A stretch of DNA of 64,000 nt, taken from the NCBI GenBank assembly GCA_031291725.1, contig JARLIM010000035.1, positions 102,711 to 166,710 of the forward strand, read 5' to 3'. Under the pieces are notes generated by a model, which did not search any database, had not been told where the DNA came from, and saw only the letters and a program-made list of their open reading frames with translations. Position 1 is the stretch's first letter; each line of letters begins with the position of its first letter. Positions 17,610 to 27,381 of the stretch are shown here, in pieces. The stretch comes from Acetobacteraceae bacterium (lineage in GTDB: Bacteria; Pseudomonadota; Alphaproteobacteria; Acetobacterales; Acetobacteraceae). The position numbers and the translations under genes were made by a program.

Positions 17610-17638
17610 AAGATATGTTTCGCCGCTTCGAAATGCAA
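17610..17638 (-). promoter_or_regulatory. Promoter of the candidate small RNA
   Basis: Read on the minus strand: -35 TTGCAT (17638-17633), a spacer of exactly 17 bases and -10 TATCTT (17615-17610). The predicted transcription start is near 17603, about 85 bases before the terminator end. Confidence 0.5.
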
Positions 17639-17724
17639 GAACTTTTTTGCAATGCAGCATAATCGATTTTTGACAGCCCCGCGCAGGGTGCGTTAACGAA
17701 TTTTAAAGGTTTTAACGGCAGAGT

Positions 17725-18564
17725 ATGCAAATGCCCTGCTCCGCCCCTCGCTTTCGAACATTGATTTTTCCCCTGGCTTGGGCGCTGTTGGCCGTTGTTT
17801 TTGGACTGATTTTCCCTGCCTGGGCCGATGTAAATTCACCACCAAACCCGAGCAACACCGCCGCGCTCGCCACCCGTGATATCGCAATCCAGTGCGACAT
17901 CGCGGCCAACATGGCTGGCCAGATGGCGGGCATTCCCAATCGGGTGATGCAGGCCATAGCCTTGGTGGAAAGTGGCCGTCGCGCCGCAGATGGCCGTCTG
18001 CATCCCTGGCCGTGGAGCATCAATGTGGAAGGCACGGACCATATATTCGAAAGCCGCGCATCTGCCATTGCCGCCGTGCAGGCATTTCAAGCGGCGGGAT
18101 CGCGCTCGATCGATGTCGGTTGCCTGCAGGTGAACCTGCTGCATCACCCGCACGCCTTTGCCTCACTGGAACAGGCATTCGACCCGATGACCAATGCGCG
18201 CTACGCCGCCCTGTTCCTGCGCGATTTATATGGGCAAACCGGCTCCTGGTCGAAGGCCATCGCCGCCTATCATTCAGCCACTCCCGCCTTGGGCGATGCC
18301 TATCGGCAGAAGGTGATGGCAATGCTCAACGCCAATGGGGGGGCTGGGGAGATTGCCAATGAACCGCTCATCGCCGGGGGGGCAGGAGCCAGCGGGGTGG
18401 GCGGGGCATTGGCGATGCGAATGCCGGGCTGGATGGCCGCCCATGCTCTGGGAACGCGATCAGGCTCGGCGAACGCGCCCATCACCGCCACCGGGCGCGG
18501 GCTCGATTCCTATCGGCTTCGTGCCATCGCGGGCTGGAGCCGGCTGCCGATGAAGCCGGGGTGA
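17725..18564 (+). CDS. Lytic transglycosylase domain protein
   Basis: Encodes 279 aa. An N-terminal signal or anchor (FPLAWALLAVVFGLIFPAWA, about residues 15-34) leads to a goose-lysozyme-like SLT domain: catalytic Glu82 in ALVESGRR, then HPWPWSINVEG, the DVGCLQVNLLHHP motif and AYHSATPALGDAYRQKV. Such enzymes cleave peptidoglycan in the periplasm, and this short form resembles those associated with secretion or flagellar machines, although none is encoded nearby. The C-terminal 70 residues are Gly/Ala-rich and of low complexity. The ATG at 17731 is an alternative start. Confidence 0.85.
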   Translation: MQMPCSAPRFRTLIFPLAWALLAVVFGLIFPAWADVNSPPNPSNTAALATRDIAIQCDIAANMAGQMAGIPNRVMQAIALVESGRRAADGRLHPWPWSINVEGTDHIFESRASAIAAVQAFQAAGSRSIDVGCLQVNLLHHPHAFASLEQAFDPMTNARYAALFLRDLYGQTGSWSKAIAAYHSATPALGDAYRQKVMAMLNANGGAGEIANEPLIAGGAGASGVGGALAMRMPGWMAAHALGTRSGSANAPITATGRGLDSYRLRAIAGWSRLPMKPG

Positions 18565-18598
18565 GACCGTCGCCAACGGCATCGTGCGCCGATAAACA

Positions 18599-18627
18599 TT
18601 GACGTAACCCAGGGCACGGCGCATCAG
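18599..18627 (+). promoter_or_regulatory. Putative rnpB promoter
   Basis: TTGACG (18599-18604), a 17-bp spacer and CATCAG (18622-18627) place a transcription start at about 18634, which is also the 5-prime end predicted from the P1 helix of RNase P RNA. Confidence 0.5.
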
Positions 18628-18633
18628 GCGGTC

Positions 18634-19037
18634 TGCCAGACGGTTGGACGACCGCTGTCGGATGCAAATCCGGTGGAGGAAAGTCCGGGCTCCACGGAGA
18701 TACGGTGCCGGTTAACGACCGGCGGGGGCGACCCCAGGGACAGTGCCACAGAAAACAAACCGCCAGGACCGGATCTCCTTCGGGAAAGCCGCTTCAGGCA
18801 AGGGTGAAACGGTGCGGTAAGAGCGCACCGCGCTTCTGGTAACAGCGGCGGCAGGGCAAACCCCACCGGGAGCAAGACCGAATAGGAGCGGCCGGCGGCT
18901 GCGAAAGCAGTGACGCAGGGGCATTTCCGCCCTGTCGCTCGGGTTGGTCGCGCGAGGCGTGCAGCAATGTATGCCCCAGAGGAATGGTCGTCTCGTGCCT
19001 CGGCACGAACAGAACCCGGCTTACAGACCGTCTGGCA
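18634..19037 (+). ncRNA. rnpB: RNase P RNA, bacterial type A
   Basis: The catalytic RNA that trims tRNA 5-prime ends. The 5-prime segment TGCCAGACGGT (18634-18644) pairs with ACCGTCTGGCA (19027-19037) as helix P1. The universally conserved GGAGGAAAGTCCGGGCTCC lies at about 18674, the P4 partner ACAGAACCCGGCTTACAGA lies just before the 3-prime end, and GGCAAACCCCACC is in the middle. Its length of about 404 bases fits type A. It sits 258 bases before mraZ, a gene order common in Alphaproteobacteria. Confidence 0.95.
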
Positions 19038-19179
19038 ATTTTCCTCCCAATATCCGCGCCTGCCCCCTCCGAACGGAGTTGCCCCATCTCGGAAATTCCC
19101 TGCCGCGACGTGAATGATTAACCAATTGTGAATGTTGCGTTTTTCTAAATGCACCCCGAGTCGCATGACCAGATTCGCT

Positions 19180-19219
19180 TTGACGCCCAAATCTGCCCAT
19201 GATATCCCATGTCATCCCA
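19180..19219 (+). promoter_or_regulatory. mraZ (dcw) promoter overlapped by four MraZ-type operator repeats
   Basis: TTGACG (19180-19185), a 17-bp spacer and TATCCC (19203-19208) preceded by TGA as an extended -10. On the opposite strand there are four TGGGN repeats with exact 5-bp spacers, at 19185-19189, 19195-19199, 19205-19209 and 19215-19219. E. coli MraZ binds three TGGGN repeats of the same spacing to repress its own operon. Here the repeats cover the spacer, the -10 and the start region, so autorepression is the likely outcome. Confidence 0.7.
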
Positions 19220-19294
19220 AATCCGGCTGGCCGCGCAGTGCGTCCGACCCGGTTTTGGCGACAGTCGCGCAATGGAAAGGCCCAACAGGGCAGC

Positions 19295-19753
19295 ATGACC
19301 ATCTTCATGGGGCACCAACTGAGCCGGCTTGATGCCAAGGGGCGCGTGAGCATCCCTGCCGGTTTCCGCTCGGTGTTGCGTCAACGCTCCGCTGACGGCG
19401 AAACCCCCAGCCTGATTCTGCGCTCGCATCACCAATTCCGCTGCATCGAAGGTTGGGCGACGGCTGACTTGGAAGCCTACAGCGACAAGCTCGATGCGCT
19501 GGATGATTTCAGCAGCGAACTCAACGATCTCACTTTGGTGATGTTCGGCGACGCACAGCCAGTGCCGATCGACAGCGAAGGCCGCATCGTGGTGCCCGAG
19601 CAGTTGTTGCAGCATGCCGGGATCGACAAGGCGCTGTGGTTCGTCGGCACCCGCAAGACCTTCCAAATCTGGGAGCCCGAAGCTCTCGAACGCCGCCGCG
19701 CCGAAGCGCGCGCCGCTGCCCCACACATCAAACTGCCGGGGGCATCGTCATGA
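19295..19753 (+). CDS. mraZ: Transcriptional regulator MraZ
   Basis: Encodes 152 aa, the same length as E. coli MraZ. It has two SpoVT/AbrB-like halves: [21 protein letters not shown] at the start and [17 protein letters not shown] in the second, each with the DxxGR signature. It binds TGGGN repeats and controls the dcw operon. The ATG at 19295 fits the family N-terminus (MTIFMGH); the upstream in-frame extension lies over the operator. It overlaps rsmH by four bases. Confidence 0.94.
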   Translation: MTIFMGHQLSRLDAKGRVSIPAGFRSVLRQRSADGETPSLILRSHHQFRCIEGWATADLEAYSDKLDALDDFSSELNDLTLVMFGDAQPVPIDSEGRIVVPEQLLQHAGIDKALWFVGTRKTFQIWEPEALERRRAEARAAAPHIKLPGASS

Positions 19754-20688
19754 GTGCGCAAGGTCATATTCCGGTGATGCTGGCCGAAGTGCTGGAGTAT
19801 CTCGCCCCGGAAGCTGGAGAGACGCATCTGGACGGCACGTTCGGCGGAGGCGGCTATGCCGCGGCGATCCTGGATCGCGGCACCACGCTCTACGCCATCG
19901 ACCGCGACCCCGACGCCATCGCCCGTGGCGCGGCCCTGGCGGCACGCCATCCCGGCAAGTTGCACCTGCTGCATGGCGGCTTCGGCGACATGGCCAGCCT
20001 GCTCGACAGCGTGGGAATCGGCCAACTGGATGGGGTGGTGCTCGATTTGGGCGTCTCGTCGTACCAAATCGACGATCCCAACCGTGGCTTCTCATTCAGA
20101 TTTTCAGGCCCCCTCGATATGAGGATGGGGCAGGATGGGATGTCCGCCGCTGATCTGGTGGCAAGCCTGCCCGAGGCCGAACTGGCCGACACGATCTATC
20201 GCTACGGCGAGGAACGTGCCTCGCGCCGGATTGCCAAGGCCATCGTGCTGGCCCGCAGCCAAGCGCCGATCCTGACCACGCTGCAACTGGCCGAAGTGAT
20301 CCGCTCGGTGATGCCGAAAAGTAAAACCGGCATGGACCCGGCCACCCGTACCTTCCAGGCGCTGCGCATTCGGGTGAACGACGAACTCGGCCAGATCGAA
20401 CGCGCGATGGCGGCGGCGGCGAAGCTGTTGGCGCCGGGCGGGCGCTTGGTGGTGGTGTCGTTCCATTCGCTGGAAGACCGCATCATCAAGCAATTCATGA
20501 TCGAAGCCTCTGGCCGCACACCGGCCCCGTCGCGCCACAATCCGGCGAGCCTGCTGGAGCGCGAGTCCCCCGCTTTTCACATGCTGACAACGCGTGCCGT
20601 GCGCCCCTCCGACGGCGAGTGCGCCACAAATTCGCGCGCCCGCAGTGCCAGGTTGCGCGCTATGCAGAAATTGGCGGAGGCAGTATGA
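19750..20688 (+). CDS. rsmH: 16S rRNA (cytosine1402-N4)-methyltransferase RsmH
   Basis: Encodes 312 aa. It is a SAM-dependent methyltransferase that modifies C1402 in the ribosomal decoding centre. Family motifs are [13 protein letters not shown] at the start, the SAM loop [24 protein letters not shown], and the late block [15 protein letters not shown]. The ATG overlaps the mraZ stop (ATGA), and ftsL starts in the same way at its end. Confidence 0.96.
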   Translation: MSAQGHIPVMLAEVLEYLAPEAGETHLDGTFGGGGYAAAILDRGTTLYAIDRDPDAIARGAALAARHPGKLHLLHGGFGDMASLLDSVGIGQLDGVVLDLGVSSYQIDDPNRGFSFRFSGPLDMRMGQDGMSAADLVASLPEAELADTIYRYGEERASRRIAKAIVLARSQAPILTTLQLAEVIRSVMPKSKTGMDPATRTFQALRIRVNDELGQIERAMAAAAKLLAPGGRLVVVSFHSLEDRIIKQFMIEASGRTPAPSRHNPASLLERESPAFHMLTTRAVRPSDGECATNSRARSARLRAMQKLAEAV

Positions 20689-21497
20689 TCCGGCGTTTCA
20701 CCCTGATGTGTCTCATCATCGCCGCCGTGTCAGGTCTGCACCTGTATTCGGTCAAGCGCGATGCGCAGTTGCAGGACCGCGAAATCGTCCGCCTTACCCA
20801 TGAGGCCAAGGATGTCCGCGCGCATGCGGCGCTGTTGCATGCGGAGTACGATCTGCTCAGCGACCCGGATCGGCTGAAGGACTTGGCCGGGCAAGTGCTG
20901 AAATTGCAGCCGACCGATCCGAAGCAATATGTCGCCTACGCCGATCTCGACAAGCGCCTGCCCGCCGTCGCCCCGCTGCCCGCCCTGCCCGCCCCGCCGA
21001 CACCGCCAGAGGTCAAGGTTGAACCCGCCCCCGCGCCAGAGCCTGCCCCTGCGGCGGGCGAGACGCCGAAGCCGGAATTGGTGGCCAAGGCACCTGAGCG
21101 CCCGGCGATAGAGCCTGGCTCTGACAAAGCGGGCCAATTGGCGCGCGTGATGGCCGCGCTTGATACACCCTCCACACCGGCGCCCAAGCCCGCACCGGTC
21201 ATGACAGCGGCCCCGCTGGCCGCCGCACCCGCGCCGAAGCCAGCTCCGAGGCCGGTTGCGGTCGCCGAAACCCGTCCGCCGCAGCCACGCCCAACCGCCG
21301 CCCCAGCTCCGGCATATGCGCCTGTGGCATCACGACCGATGCAAACGGCCGCCAACGCACCGCCACCACGCCCAATGCCGGCAATGGCGCCGCCGGTGCC
21401 TGCCCCCACTCCTTATGTCGGCTCGTCTTTGGGCATGGCGCGGATGCATGCGGCACCAGCACGCTACGTTCCTCCGAATAATGGGGATGACCCATGA
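20685..21497 (+). CDS. ftsL: Cell division protein FtsL with long Pro/Ala-rich tail
   Basis: Encodes 270 aa, more than twice the usual 90-120. Residues 5-22 form the single membrane helix, and residues 23-78 are the periplasmic coiled coil that pairs with FtsB, ending in the [17 protein letters not shown] motif typical of alphaproteobacterial FtsL. From about residue 92 to the end the protein is low-complexity Pro/Ala/Lys ([23 protein letters not shown]). It recruits and activates FtsW-FtsI in the divisome. The identification rests on position between rsmH and ftsI, topology and the coiled coil. The tail is continuous with no stop or frameshift. The start is the ATGA overlap with rsmH. Confidence 0.88.
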   Translation: MIRRFTLMCLIIAAVSGLHLYSVKRDAQLQDREIVRLTHEAKDVRAHAALLHAEYDLLSDPDRLKDLAGQVLKLQPTDPKQYVAYADLDKRLPAVAPLPALPAPPTPPEVKVEPAPAPEPAPAAGETPKPELVAKAPERPAIEPGSDKAGQLARVMAALDTPSTPAPKPAPVMTAAPLAAAPAPKPAPRPVAVAETRPPQPRPTAAPAPAYAPVASRPMQTAANAPPPRPMPAMAPPVPAPTPYVGSSLGMARMHAAPARYVPPNNGDDP

Positions 21498-23494
21498 CGC
21501 AGGCACCGAACGCCGCCTCCCCGGCCCGCCGCTTCGGTGCCCCGCGCGCGGCGTCGGTGCCGAAAATCGAGAATGTCCGCGTCACCGCCCCCGACCTTGC
21601 GCGTCGCGCCGTGTTGGAAAAGACGCGCGGTCGGCTGGTGCTGGCGGGCATGTGCTTCGTCGCCCTGTATTTGGCCGTCGATCTGCGGCTGGCCTGGGTG
21701 ACGGTGCTGTCTCCGAAACTGCCGAAACCGGCTGAGGTCGAACAGGCACAGATGCCGATGGCAGCGCCGGTGATGAAGGCCGCCGCCCCCATCGCCCCCG
21801 CAGCAGCCGCCCCCATCGACAGCCCGCATGCCCGTCGCGCGATGATCACCGACCGCAATGGCGAGGTTCTGGCGCTGTCACTGCCCACCGCCTCGGTGAT
21901 CGCCGATCCGCGCATGATCCTCGACGCCGCCGATGCGGCACACAAACTGAAATCCGTACTGCCGCAAATTGACGAGCAAGCCACCGCCGCACGACTGACG
22001 GACCGGACGAAGAAATTCGTCTATATTGAGCGTCAAGTCTCTCCGCGCGATGAGCTGGCGATCAACCGGCTGGGCATTCCCGGCATCGATTTCGAGCGCA
22101 CCGAAAAGCGCCGCTACCCGATGGGCCGCATGGCCGCGCAGATTCTGGGCGGCGTGGATGTGGACAGCCACGGCATTGCCGGCATCGAAAAGCAGTTCAA
22201 CGAGCGCCTCGTCAGCGATTCCACGCCGCTGCGTCTGTCCATCGACGTGCGTGCCGAAGCGGTGGTGCGCGAGGAATTGCTGGCCGCGATGACCGAATTC
22301 CAGGCCGAGGGTGCGGCGGGCATCGTGCTGGATGTGCGCACCGGCGAAGTCATTGCGATGGTCTCGCTGCCCGATTTCGACATCAACGACCCGCGTGGCG
22401 CAACACCCGACCAGCGCTTCAACCGCGCGGTGACGGGCGATTACGAGCCGGGCAGCACGTTCAAGCTGCAAACCGTCTCGATGGCACTCGATTCCGGGTT
22501 GGTGCATATTTGGAACGGCTTTGACGCCACCAACCCGATCAAGGTCGGCCGCTTCTCGATCAACGATTTCGAGGGCAAGCATCGCTGGCTCGCCGTGCCG
22601 GAGATCATCGCCTATTCTTCCAACATCGGGGCCGCCCGGATGGCCGAGGCCACCGGCACACTCGCACAGCGTGCCTGGATGGCGAAGATGGGCATGATGA
22701 AGCGCACCGGCATCGAATTGCCGGAAGCCGCCGCCACGCTGTTCCCGCCAGTGTCGAACTGGAAGGAAGCGGCAACGCTGACCATCGGTTTCGGCCACGG
22801 CATCGCCGTCACGCCCCTGCATGTGGTCTCCGCCACCGCGGCGGTGGCCAATGGCGGCGTGAAATTGCGCCCCACCTTGCTCGCCCAACAAAGCGACGAT
22901 CTGCGCGCCACCGGCAATCGGGTGATGCAGCAAGGCACGTCGGACATCGTGCGCAAGTTGATGCGACTGGTGGTGACGGACGGTTACGGCAAGGCCGCCG
23001 AAGTGCCGGGCTATTTCGTCGGCGGCAAGACCGGCACGGCGGAGAAAGTGTCTGGGCACGGCTACAACAAGAAATCCAACGTCGCCGCCTTCATGAGCGT
23101 CTTTCCGATGAACGCGCCGCGCTACGCCGTCTACATGATGCTCGATGCCCCGCACGCCAACGCGGCAACGCATGGCTATGCAACGGCTGGCTGGGTGGCG
23201 GCCCCCGCCGCCGGCCGGGTGATCGCCCGCGTGGCGCCGATGCTGGGCCTGCTACCCGAGGTTGACCCGCAAGCCGCCGCCACCCAGGCCAGCCTCGCCA
23301 TCCCGATGCAACCCGGCCGTCCGGCAGGCGCGATTGCCACCCCGCCGCCGATGCCGCAGCCCTCCAACCCGCCGGCGATTGCCGCCGAAAAGCCGCGTGC
23401 ACTGCCGGTCGCACCGCAGCCTTCTCTGCACGATCTGCGTCATAATGCGAGCTACATCTCCAGCCAGTCTGGCGCACTCCATGCGGGGCAGTGA
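21494..23494 (+). CDS. ftsI: Peptidoglycan D,D-transpeptidase FtsI (PBP3)
   Basis: Encodes 666 aa. A cytoplasmic tail of about 45 residues precedes a membrane helix (LVLAGMCFVALYLAVDLRL), then the class B PBP pedestal domain (RRAMITDRNGEVLAL) and transpeptidase domain. Catalytic motifs are STFK with Ser321, SSN in YSSNIGAA, and KTG in GGKTGTAEK. It cross-links septal peptidoglycan with FtsW. After the transpeptidase there is a Pro/Ala-rich tail of roughly 90 residues that ends in SGALHAGQ. The start overlaps the ftsL stop by four bases and the end overlaps murE by 14. Confidence 0.95.
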   Translation: MTQAPNAASPARRFGAPRAASVPKIENVRVTAPDLARRAVLEKTRGRLVLAGMCFVALYLAVDLRLAWVTVLSPKLPKPAEVEQAQMPMAAPVMKAAAPIAPAAAAPIDSPHARRAMITDRNGEVLALSLPTASVIADPRMILDAADAAHKLKSVLPQIDEQATAARLTDRTKKFVYIERQVSPRDELAINRLGIPGIDFERTEKRRYPMGRMAAQILGGVDVDSHGIAGIEKQFNERLVSDSTPLRLSIDVRAEAVVREELLAAMTEFQAEGAAGIVLDVRTGEVIAMVSLPDFDINDPRGATPDQRFNRAVTGDYEPGSTFKLQTVSMALDSGLVHIWNGFDATNPIKVGRFSINDFEGKHRWLAVPEIIAYSSNIGAARMAEATGTLAQRAWMAKMGMMKRTGIELPEAAATLFPPVSNWKEAATLTIGFGHGIAVTPLHVVSATAAVANGGVKLRPTLLAQQSDDLRATGNRVMQQGTSDIVRKLMRLVVTDGYGKAAEVPGYFVGGKTGTAEKVSGHGYNKKSNVAAFMSVFPMNAPRYAVYMMLDAPHANAATHGYATAGWVAAPAAGRVIARVAPMLGLLPEVDPQAAATQASLAIPMQPGRPAGAIATPPPMPQPSNPPAIAAEKPRALPVAPQPSLHDLRHNASYISSQSGALHAGQ

Positions 23495-24902
23495 GCTCTT
23501 CGCCTCCATCGGCCTGCCAGCACCGGCGGAATTGGCACGGATAGAGATCGGCGGCATCACCGCCGATAGCCGCGCTGTGCGCCCCGGCATGATCTTCGCG
23601 GCTCTCCCCGGCACGAAGGCCGATGGCAGCGGCTTTATCGGGCAGGCCGTCGCGGCAGGGGCTGTTGCGGTATTGGCAAGCGAGGGCACCGCATGGCCCG
23701 CGGGCGTGCCACCACGCCCATTGATCGAGGCCGCTCATCCCCGGCTGAAACTCGCCCGCATCGCCGCCTGTCTGGCAGGTCCGGCACCCGAATGCGTGGT
23801 CGCCGTCACCGGCACCAACGGCAAGACCAGCTCTGTCGATTTTCTGCGCCAATTCTGGACCCTCTCCGGCCTGCAGGCGGCGAGCCTGGGCACGTTGGGG
23901 GTCATTGCTCCCGGCCATGCGGGTGGTGGCGGGTTGACGACGCCCGATCCGGTGGCCCTGGCCGAGACGATGGCGACGCTGGCGCGCGAAGGGGTGACGC
24001 ATGCGGCGCTGGAGGCGTCGTCGCATGGGCTGGATCAGTACCGGCTCGATGGCGTGGCCATCGCCGCGGCCGGATTCACCAACCTCACCCGCGACCACCT
24101 CGATTATCACGGCACGATGAGCGCCTATCGCACCGCCAAGCTGCGGCTGTTTCAGGAACTTTTGCCCGATGGCGCGCCTGCGGTTGCCAGCGACACGCTC
24201 GATGCCGACACGCTCGCCGCCCTCCACGACATCGCCGCCCGTCGCCGCCTGATGCTGCGCGTGGTGGGGCCGGAGACCTGCATCGCCCGCCCGGATGGTC
24301 AGGACATCCGGGCGTTTGGGCGCGACGTGTTCCTTCCGCTCGCCGGGCGTTTCCAGGCCGATAACGCCGTGCTCGCCGCGGCCTTGGCCGAGACGACAGG
24401 CGTTGACGATCCGCTGGCGTTGTTCGGCCGCCTCACCGGCGTGCGCGGACGCATGGAGCTTGCCGCCAAGCTGCCCAACGGGGCCGCTGCCTATGTCGAT
24501 TACGCCCACACACCGGATGCCATCGCCCGCTTGATCGCCGCCTTGCGTCCGCACACGCAAGGCAGGCTGGTCATCGTTTTCGGCGCGGGTGGCGACCGCG
24601 ATCCGGGCAAGCGTCCGTTGATGGGCGTGGCCGCGACAGCCGCTGATATTGCCATCGTGACAGATGACAATCCGCGCAGCGAAAACCCGGCCGCCATCCG
24701 CGCCGCCATCCGCGCCGCCATCCCCGAAGCCATCGAGATCGGCGACCGCGCGCAGGCAATCGCAGCGGGCCTGTCCATGCTCGGCGCGGGTGACGTGCTG
24801 GTCGTGGCGGGCAAAGGTCATGAACTCGGGCAGATCGTGGCTGGCACCACCCTGCCCTTTGACGATGCGGCGGTGATCCGTTCGCTGGCAGGTGTCGCAT
24901 GA
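23481..24902 (+). CDS. murE: UDP-MurNAc-L-Ala-D-Glu:meso-diaminopimelate ligase MurE
   Basis: Encodes 473 aa. It adds the third amino acid of the peptidoglycan stem. ATP-binding VTGTNGKTSSV is present near residue 110, and the specificity motif DNPR (VTDDNPRSENP) marks meso-diaminopimelate as substrate rather than lysine. The ATG at 23481 starts inside the ftsI coding region; upstream in-frame sequence is a Pro/Arg-rich shadow of ftsI. It overlaps murF by four bases. Confidence 0.95.
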   Translation: MRGSELFASIGLPAPAELARIEIGGITADSRAVRPGMIFAALPGTKADGSGFIGQAVAAGAVAVLASEGTAWPAGVPPRPLIEAAHPRLKLARIAACLAGPAPECVVAVTGTNGKTSSVDFLRQFWTLSGLQAASLGTLGVIAPGHAGGGGLTTPDPVALAETMATLAREGVTHAALEASSHGLDQYRLDGVAIAAAGFTNLTRDHLDYHGTMSAYRTAKLRLFQELLPDGAPAVASDTLDADTLAALHDIAARRRLMLRVVGPETCIARPDGQDIRAFGRDVFLPLAGRFQADNAVLAAALAETTGVDDPLALFGRLTGVRGRMELAAKLPNGAAAYVDYAHTPDAIARLIAALRPHTQGRLVIVFGAGGDRDPGKRPLMGVAATAADIAIVTDDNPRSENPAAIRAAIRAAIPEAIEIGDRAQAIAAGLSMLGAGDVLVVAGKGHELGQIVAGTTLPFDDAAVIRSLAGVA

Positions 24903-26293
24903 GCGTCTTGTGGACCGCGGCCGATCTGATCACGGCCACGTCAGGTGAGATGATCCGGCCCTTCAACGCCAATGGCGTGTCCATCGACAGCCGCAATGTG
25001 GCGCAGGGGCAGCTGTTCATCGCCCTGGTTGGTGAGAATGGCGACGGTCATCGCTTCGTGGCCAAGGCGTTGGACAATGGTGCTGCGGGCGCGCTGGTGC
25101 ATGCGATCCCGGACGGGCTTGAAAATGCGCCCCTTCTGAAAGTCGCCGATACGTTTGACGGCCTGAACGCGCTCGGCCGCGTCTCCCGCGCGCGCTTCAC
25201 CGGCAGGCTCGCCGCCGTTACCGGATCGGTGGGCAAGACGACGGTGAAGGAGATGCTGCGCTGCATTCTCTCCGCCCAAGGCAGCACCCATGCGGCAGAG
25301 GCGTCCTATAACAATCATTGGGGCGTGCCGCTCACGCTGGCCCGCATGCCGCAGGATGCGCGCTTTGCCGTCAATGAGATCGGCATGAACCATGCGGGCG
25401 AAATCGCCCCGCTCGCCCGGCTGGCACGACCGCATGTGGCGGTGGTGTCCACCATCGGCACCGCCCATATCGGCCATCTCGGCAGCGCCGAGGCGATAGC
25501 CGATGAGAAGGCAAGCATCGCGGCGGGATTGGAGCCGGGCGGCGTGCTGCTGCTGCCCGCCGACAGCCCGCACTTCGATCGGATGCGCAGTGCCACCGCC
25601 GCCCGCGTGGAAAGCTTCGGCAGCGCCACCCACGCCACCCATCGCCTGCTGCACGCCGCGCCCGATGCCGACGGCACCGATCTGGTGCTGTGCGTGGGCG
25701 GCCAGGAACTGACATTGCGTCTGCATGCCCCCGGCCTGCATATGGCCTCCAACGCGCTGGCGGCCCTGGCGGCGGCGCATCTGATGGGGGCCGATGCGGC
25801 GGCGGGCGCGCGGGCGCTGGCGTCGTTCTCCCCTGGCGCCGGGCGCGGCGCGCGGCATGACCTGAAGCTGCCCGTGGGGCGCATCACGCTGCTCGATGAA
25901 AGCTACAACGCCTCCACCTCCGCCGTGCGGGCCGCCCTGGCCTTGCTCGGCATGGTGCCGGCACCGCGTCGGGTTGCGGTCCTGGGTGATATGTTGGAAA
26001 TGGGCGACCAGGGTATCGCTGAACATGTCTCGCTGGCTGCCGACATCGCAGCACATGCGGATCTGCTGTTCACCTGCGGCCCCTTGATGCGGCACCTGCA
26101 TGATGCCATCCCACCGGCACTGCGCGGTGCCCACGCCCCGGATTCGGCCAGTCTCGCCCCGCTCCTGCTGTCTGCCTTGCGCGACGGGGATGCGGTGCTG
26201 GTCAAAGGTTCTCTGGGCAGCCGCATGAAAACCATTGTCGGTGCGATTGAGGCCACAGCGTCTCCCTCCGAGTTTCCCAAGGACATGCACTGA
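24899..26293 (+). CDS. murF: UDP-MurNAc-tripeptide--D-Ala-D-Ala ligase MurF
   Basis: Encodes 464 aa. It attaches D-Ala-D-Ala to complete the UDP-MurNAc-pentapeptide. The P-loop is [14 protein letters not shown], the central block is [16 protein letters not shown], and the C-terminal domain shows LLDESYNAS and [10 protein letters not shown]. The ATGA overlap with murE gives the start. Its stop shares a base with the mraY start (TGATG). Confidence 0.95.
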   Translation: MSVLWTAADLITATSGEMIRPFNANGVSIDSRNVAQGQLFIALVGENGDGHRFVAKALDNGAAGALVHAIPDGLENAPLLKVADTFDGLNALGRVSRARFTGRLAAVTGSVGKTTVKEMLRCILSAQGSTHAAEASYNNHWGVPLTLARMPQDARFAVNEIGMNHAGEIAPLARLARPHVAVVSTIGTAHIGHLGSAEAIADEKASIAAGLEPGGVLLLPADSPHFDRMRSATAARVESFGSATHATHRLLHAAPDADGTDLVLCVGGQELTLRLHAPGLHMASNALAALAAAHLMGADAAAGARALASFSPGAGRGARHDLKLPVGRITLLDESYNASTSAVRAALALLGMVPAPRRVAVLGDMLEMGDQGIAEHVSLAADIAAHADLLFTCGPLMRHLHDAIPPALRGAHAPDSASLAPLLLSALRDGDAVLVKGSLGSRMKTIVGAIEATASPSEFPKDMH

Positions 26294-27381
26294 TGCTGTT
26301 CAACCTTGCGCGCCCGCTGTTTGAGCACCACGCGCTCGCCAATCTGCTGATCTACATCACCTTCCGCTCTGGCTGCGCGTGCATGACGTCGCTGGTGATG
26401 AGCCTGTTTTTCGGCCCCTCGCTGATCCGCTGGCTGAAATCGGTGCAGGGCCAAGGCCAGCCGATCCGACCGGATGGGCCGGAGAGCCATCTGATCACCA
26501 AGGTTGGCACCCCCACGATGGGCGGCGTGCTGATCCTGTCCACCATGACGCTCTCCACCCTGCTGTGGGCCGATCTGCGCAATCAATATGTCTGGGCGGT
26601 GCTGCTGGTCACGCTGGGTTATGGCGCGCTGGGCTTTGTGGACGACTACATCAAGCTGTCCAAAGCCTCGTTCCGTGGCCTGTCCGGACGCGGCAAGCTG
26701 ATCGTGCAATGGGGTTTGGGCCTGGGCGCGGCGTTGTGGATCATGAGCATCACCCGCGAGCCGCTGGCCTCAGGCCTCGCAGTGCCGTTCTTCAAGGACG
26801 TGCTGATCCCGCTCGGCTTCGGCTTCCCACTCTTCGCCGCCTTTGTGATGGTCGGCTCCTCCAATGCGGTCAACCTGACCGACGGGTTGGACGGGCTGGC
26901 GATTGTCCCCACGATCATCGCCGGTGCGGTGTTCGCGCTGATCGCCTATCTGGCGGGCAACCACGTGTTTGCCGAATATCTGAAAATCCGCGAAGTGCCG
27001 GGCACGGGTGAGCTTGCGGTGTTCTGTGCGGCGATGATCGGTGCAGGTCTGGGATTTTTGTGGTTCAACGCGCCCCCCGCCCGCGTCTTCATGGGCGACA
27101 CCGGCAGCCTCGCGCTCGGCGGCGCTTTGGGCGCGATTGCGGTGGCAACCAAGCATGAAATCGTGCTCGCCATCGTCGGCGGCCTGTTCGTGGTTGAGAC
27201 GCTCTCGGTGGTCATTCAGGTGTTCTGGTTCAAACGCACCGGCCGCCGCGTGTTCCTGATGGCACCTTTGCACCACCATTTCGAAAAGAAGGGCTGGGCG
27301 GAGCCGACGATTGTGATCCGCTTCTGGATCATCTCCTTCATCCTCGCCCTGATCGGGCTTGCCACGTTGAAAATCCGTTGA
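26293..27381 (+). CDS. mraY: Phospho-N-acetylmuramoyl-pentapeptide transferase MraY
   Basis: Encodes 362 aa with about ten membrane helices. It transfers phospho-MurNAc-pentapeptide to undecaprenyl phosphate, giving lipid I. Catalytic aspartate motifs are [18 protein letters not shown] and [12 protein letters not shown], and the cytoplasmic HHHFEKKGW loop near the end binds substrate. The start is the TGATG junction with murF. Confidence 0.96.
   Translation: MLFNLARPLFEHHALANLLIYITFRSGCACMTSLVMSLFFGPSLIRWLKSVQGQGQPIRPDGPESHLITKVGTPTMGGVLILSTMTLSTLLWADLRNQYVWAVLLVTLGYGALGFVDDYIKLSKASFRGLSGRGKLIVQWGLGLGAALWIMSITREPLASGLAVPFFKDVLIPLGFGFPLFAAFVMVGSSNAVNLTDGLDGLAIVPTIIAGAVFALIAYLAGNHVFAEYLKIREVPGTGELAVFCAAMIGAGLGFLWFNAPPARVFMGDTGSLALGGALGAIAVATKHEIVLAIVGGLFVVETLSVVIQVFWFKRTGRRVFLMAPLHHHFEKKGWAEPTIVIRFWIISFILALIGLATLKIR

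Noticed and set aside
17449..17730. A 93-codon minus-strand ORF over the small RNA region
   Set aside because: It overlaps the amidohydrolase gene, runs through the terminator hairpin and has no ribosome site.
23091..24821. Long minus-strand frames opposite murE and murF (also 24941-26290)
   Set aside because: Antisense to catalytic genes with intact motifs; typical third-codon-position GC artefacts.
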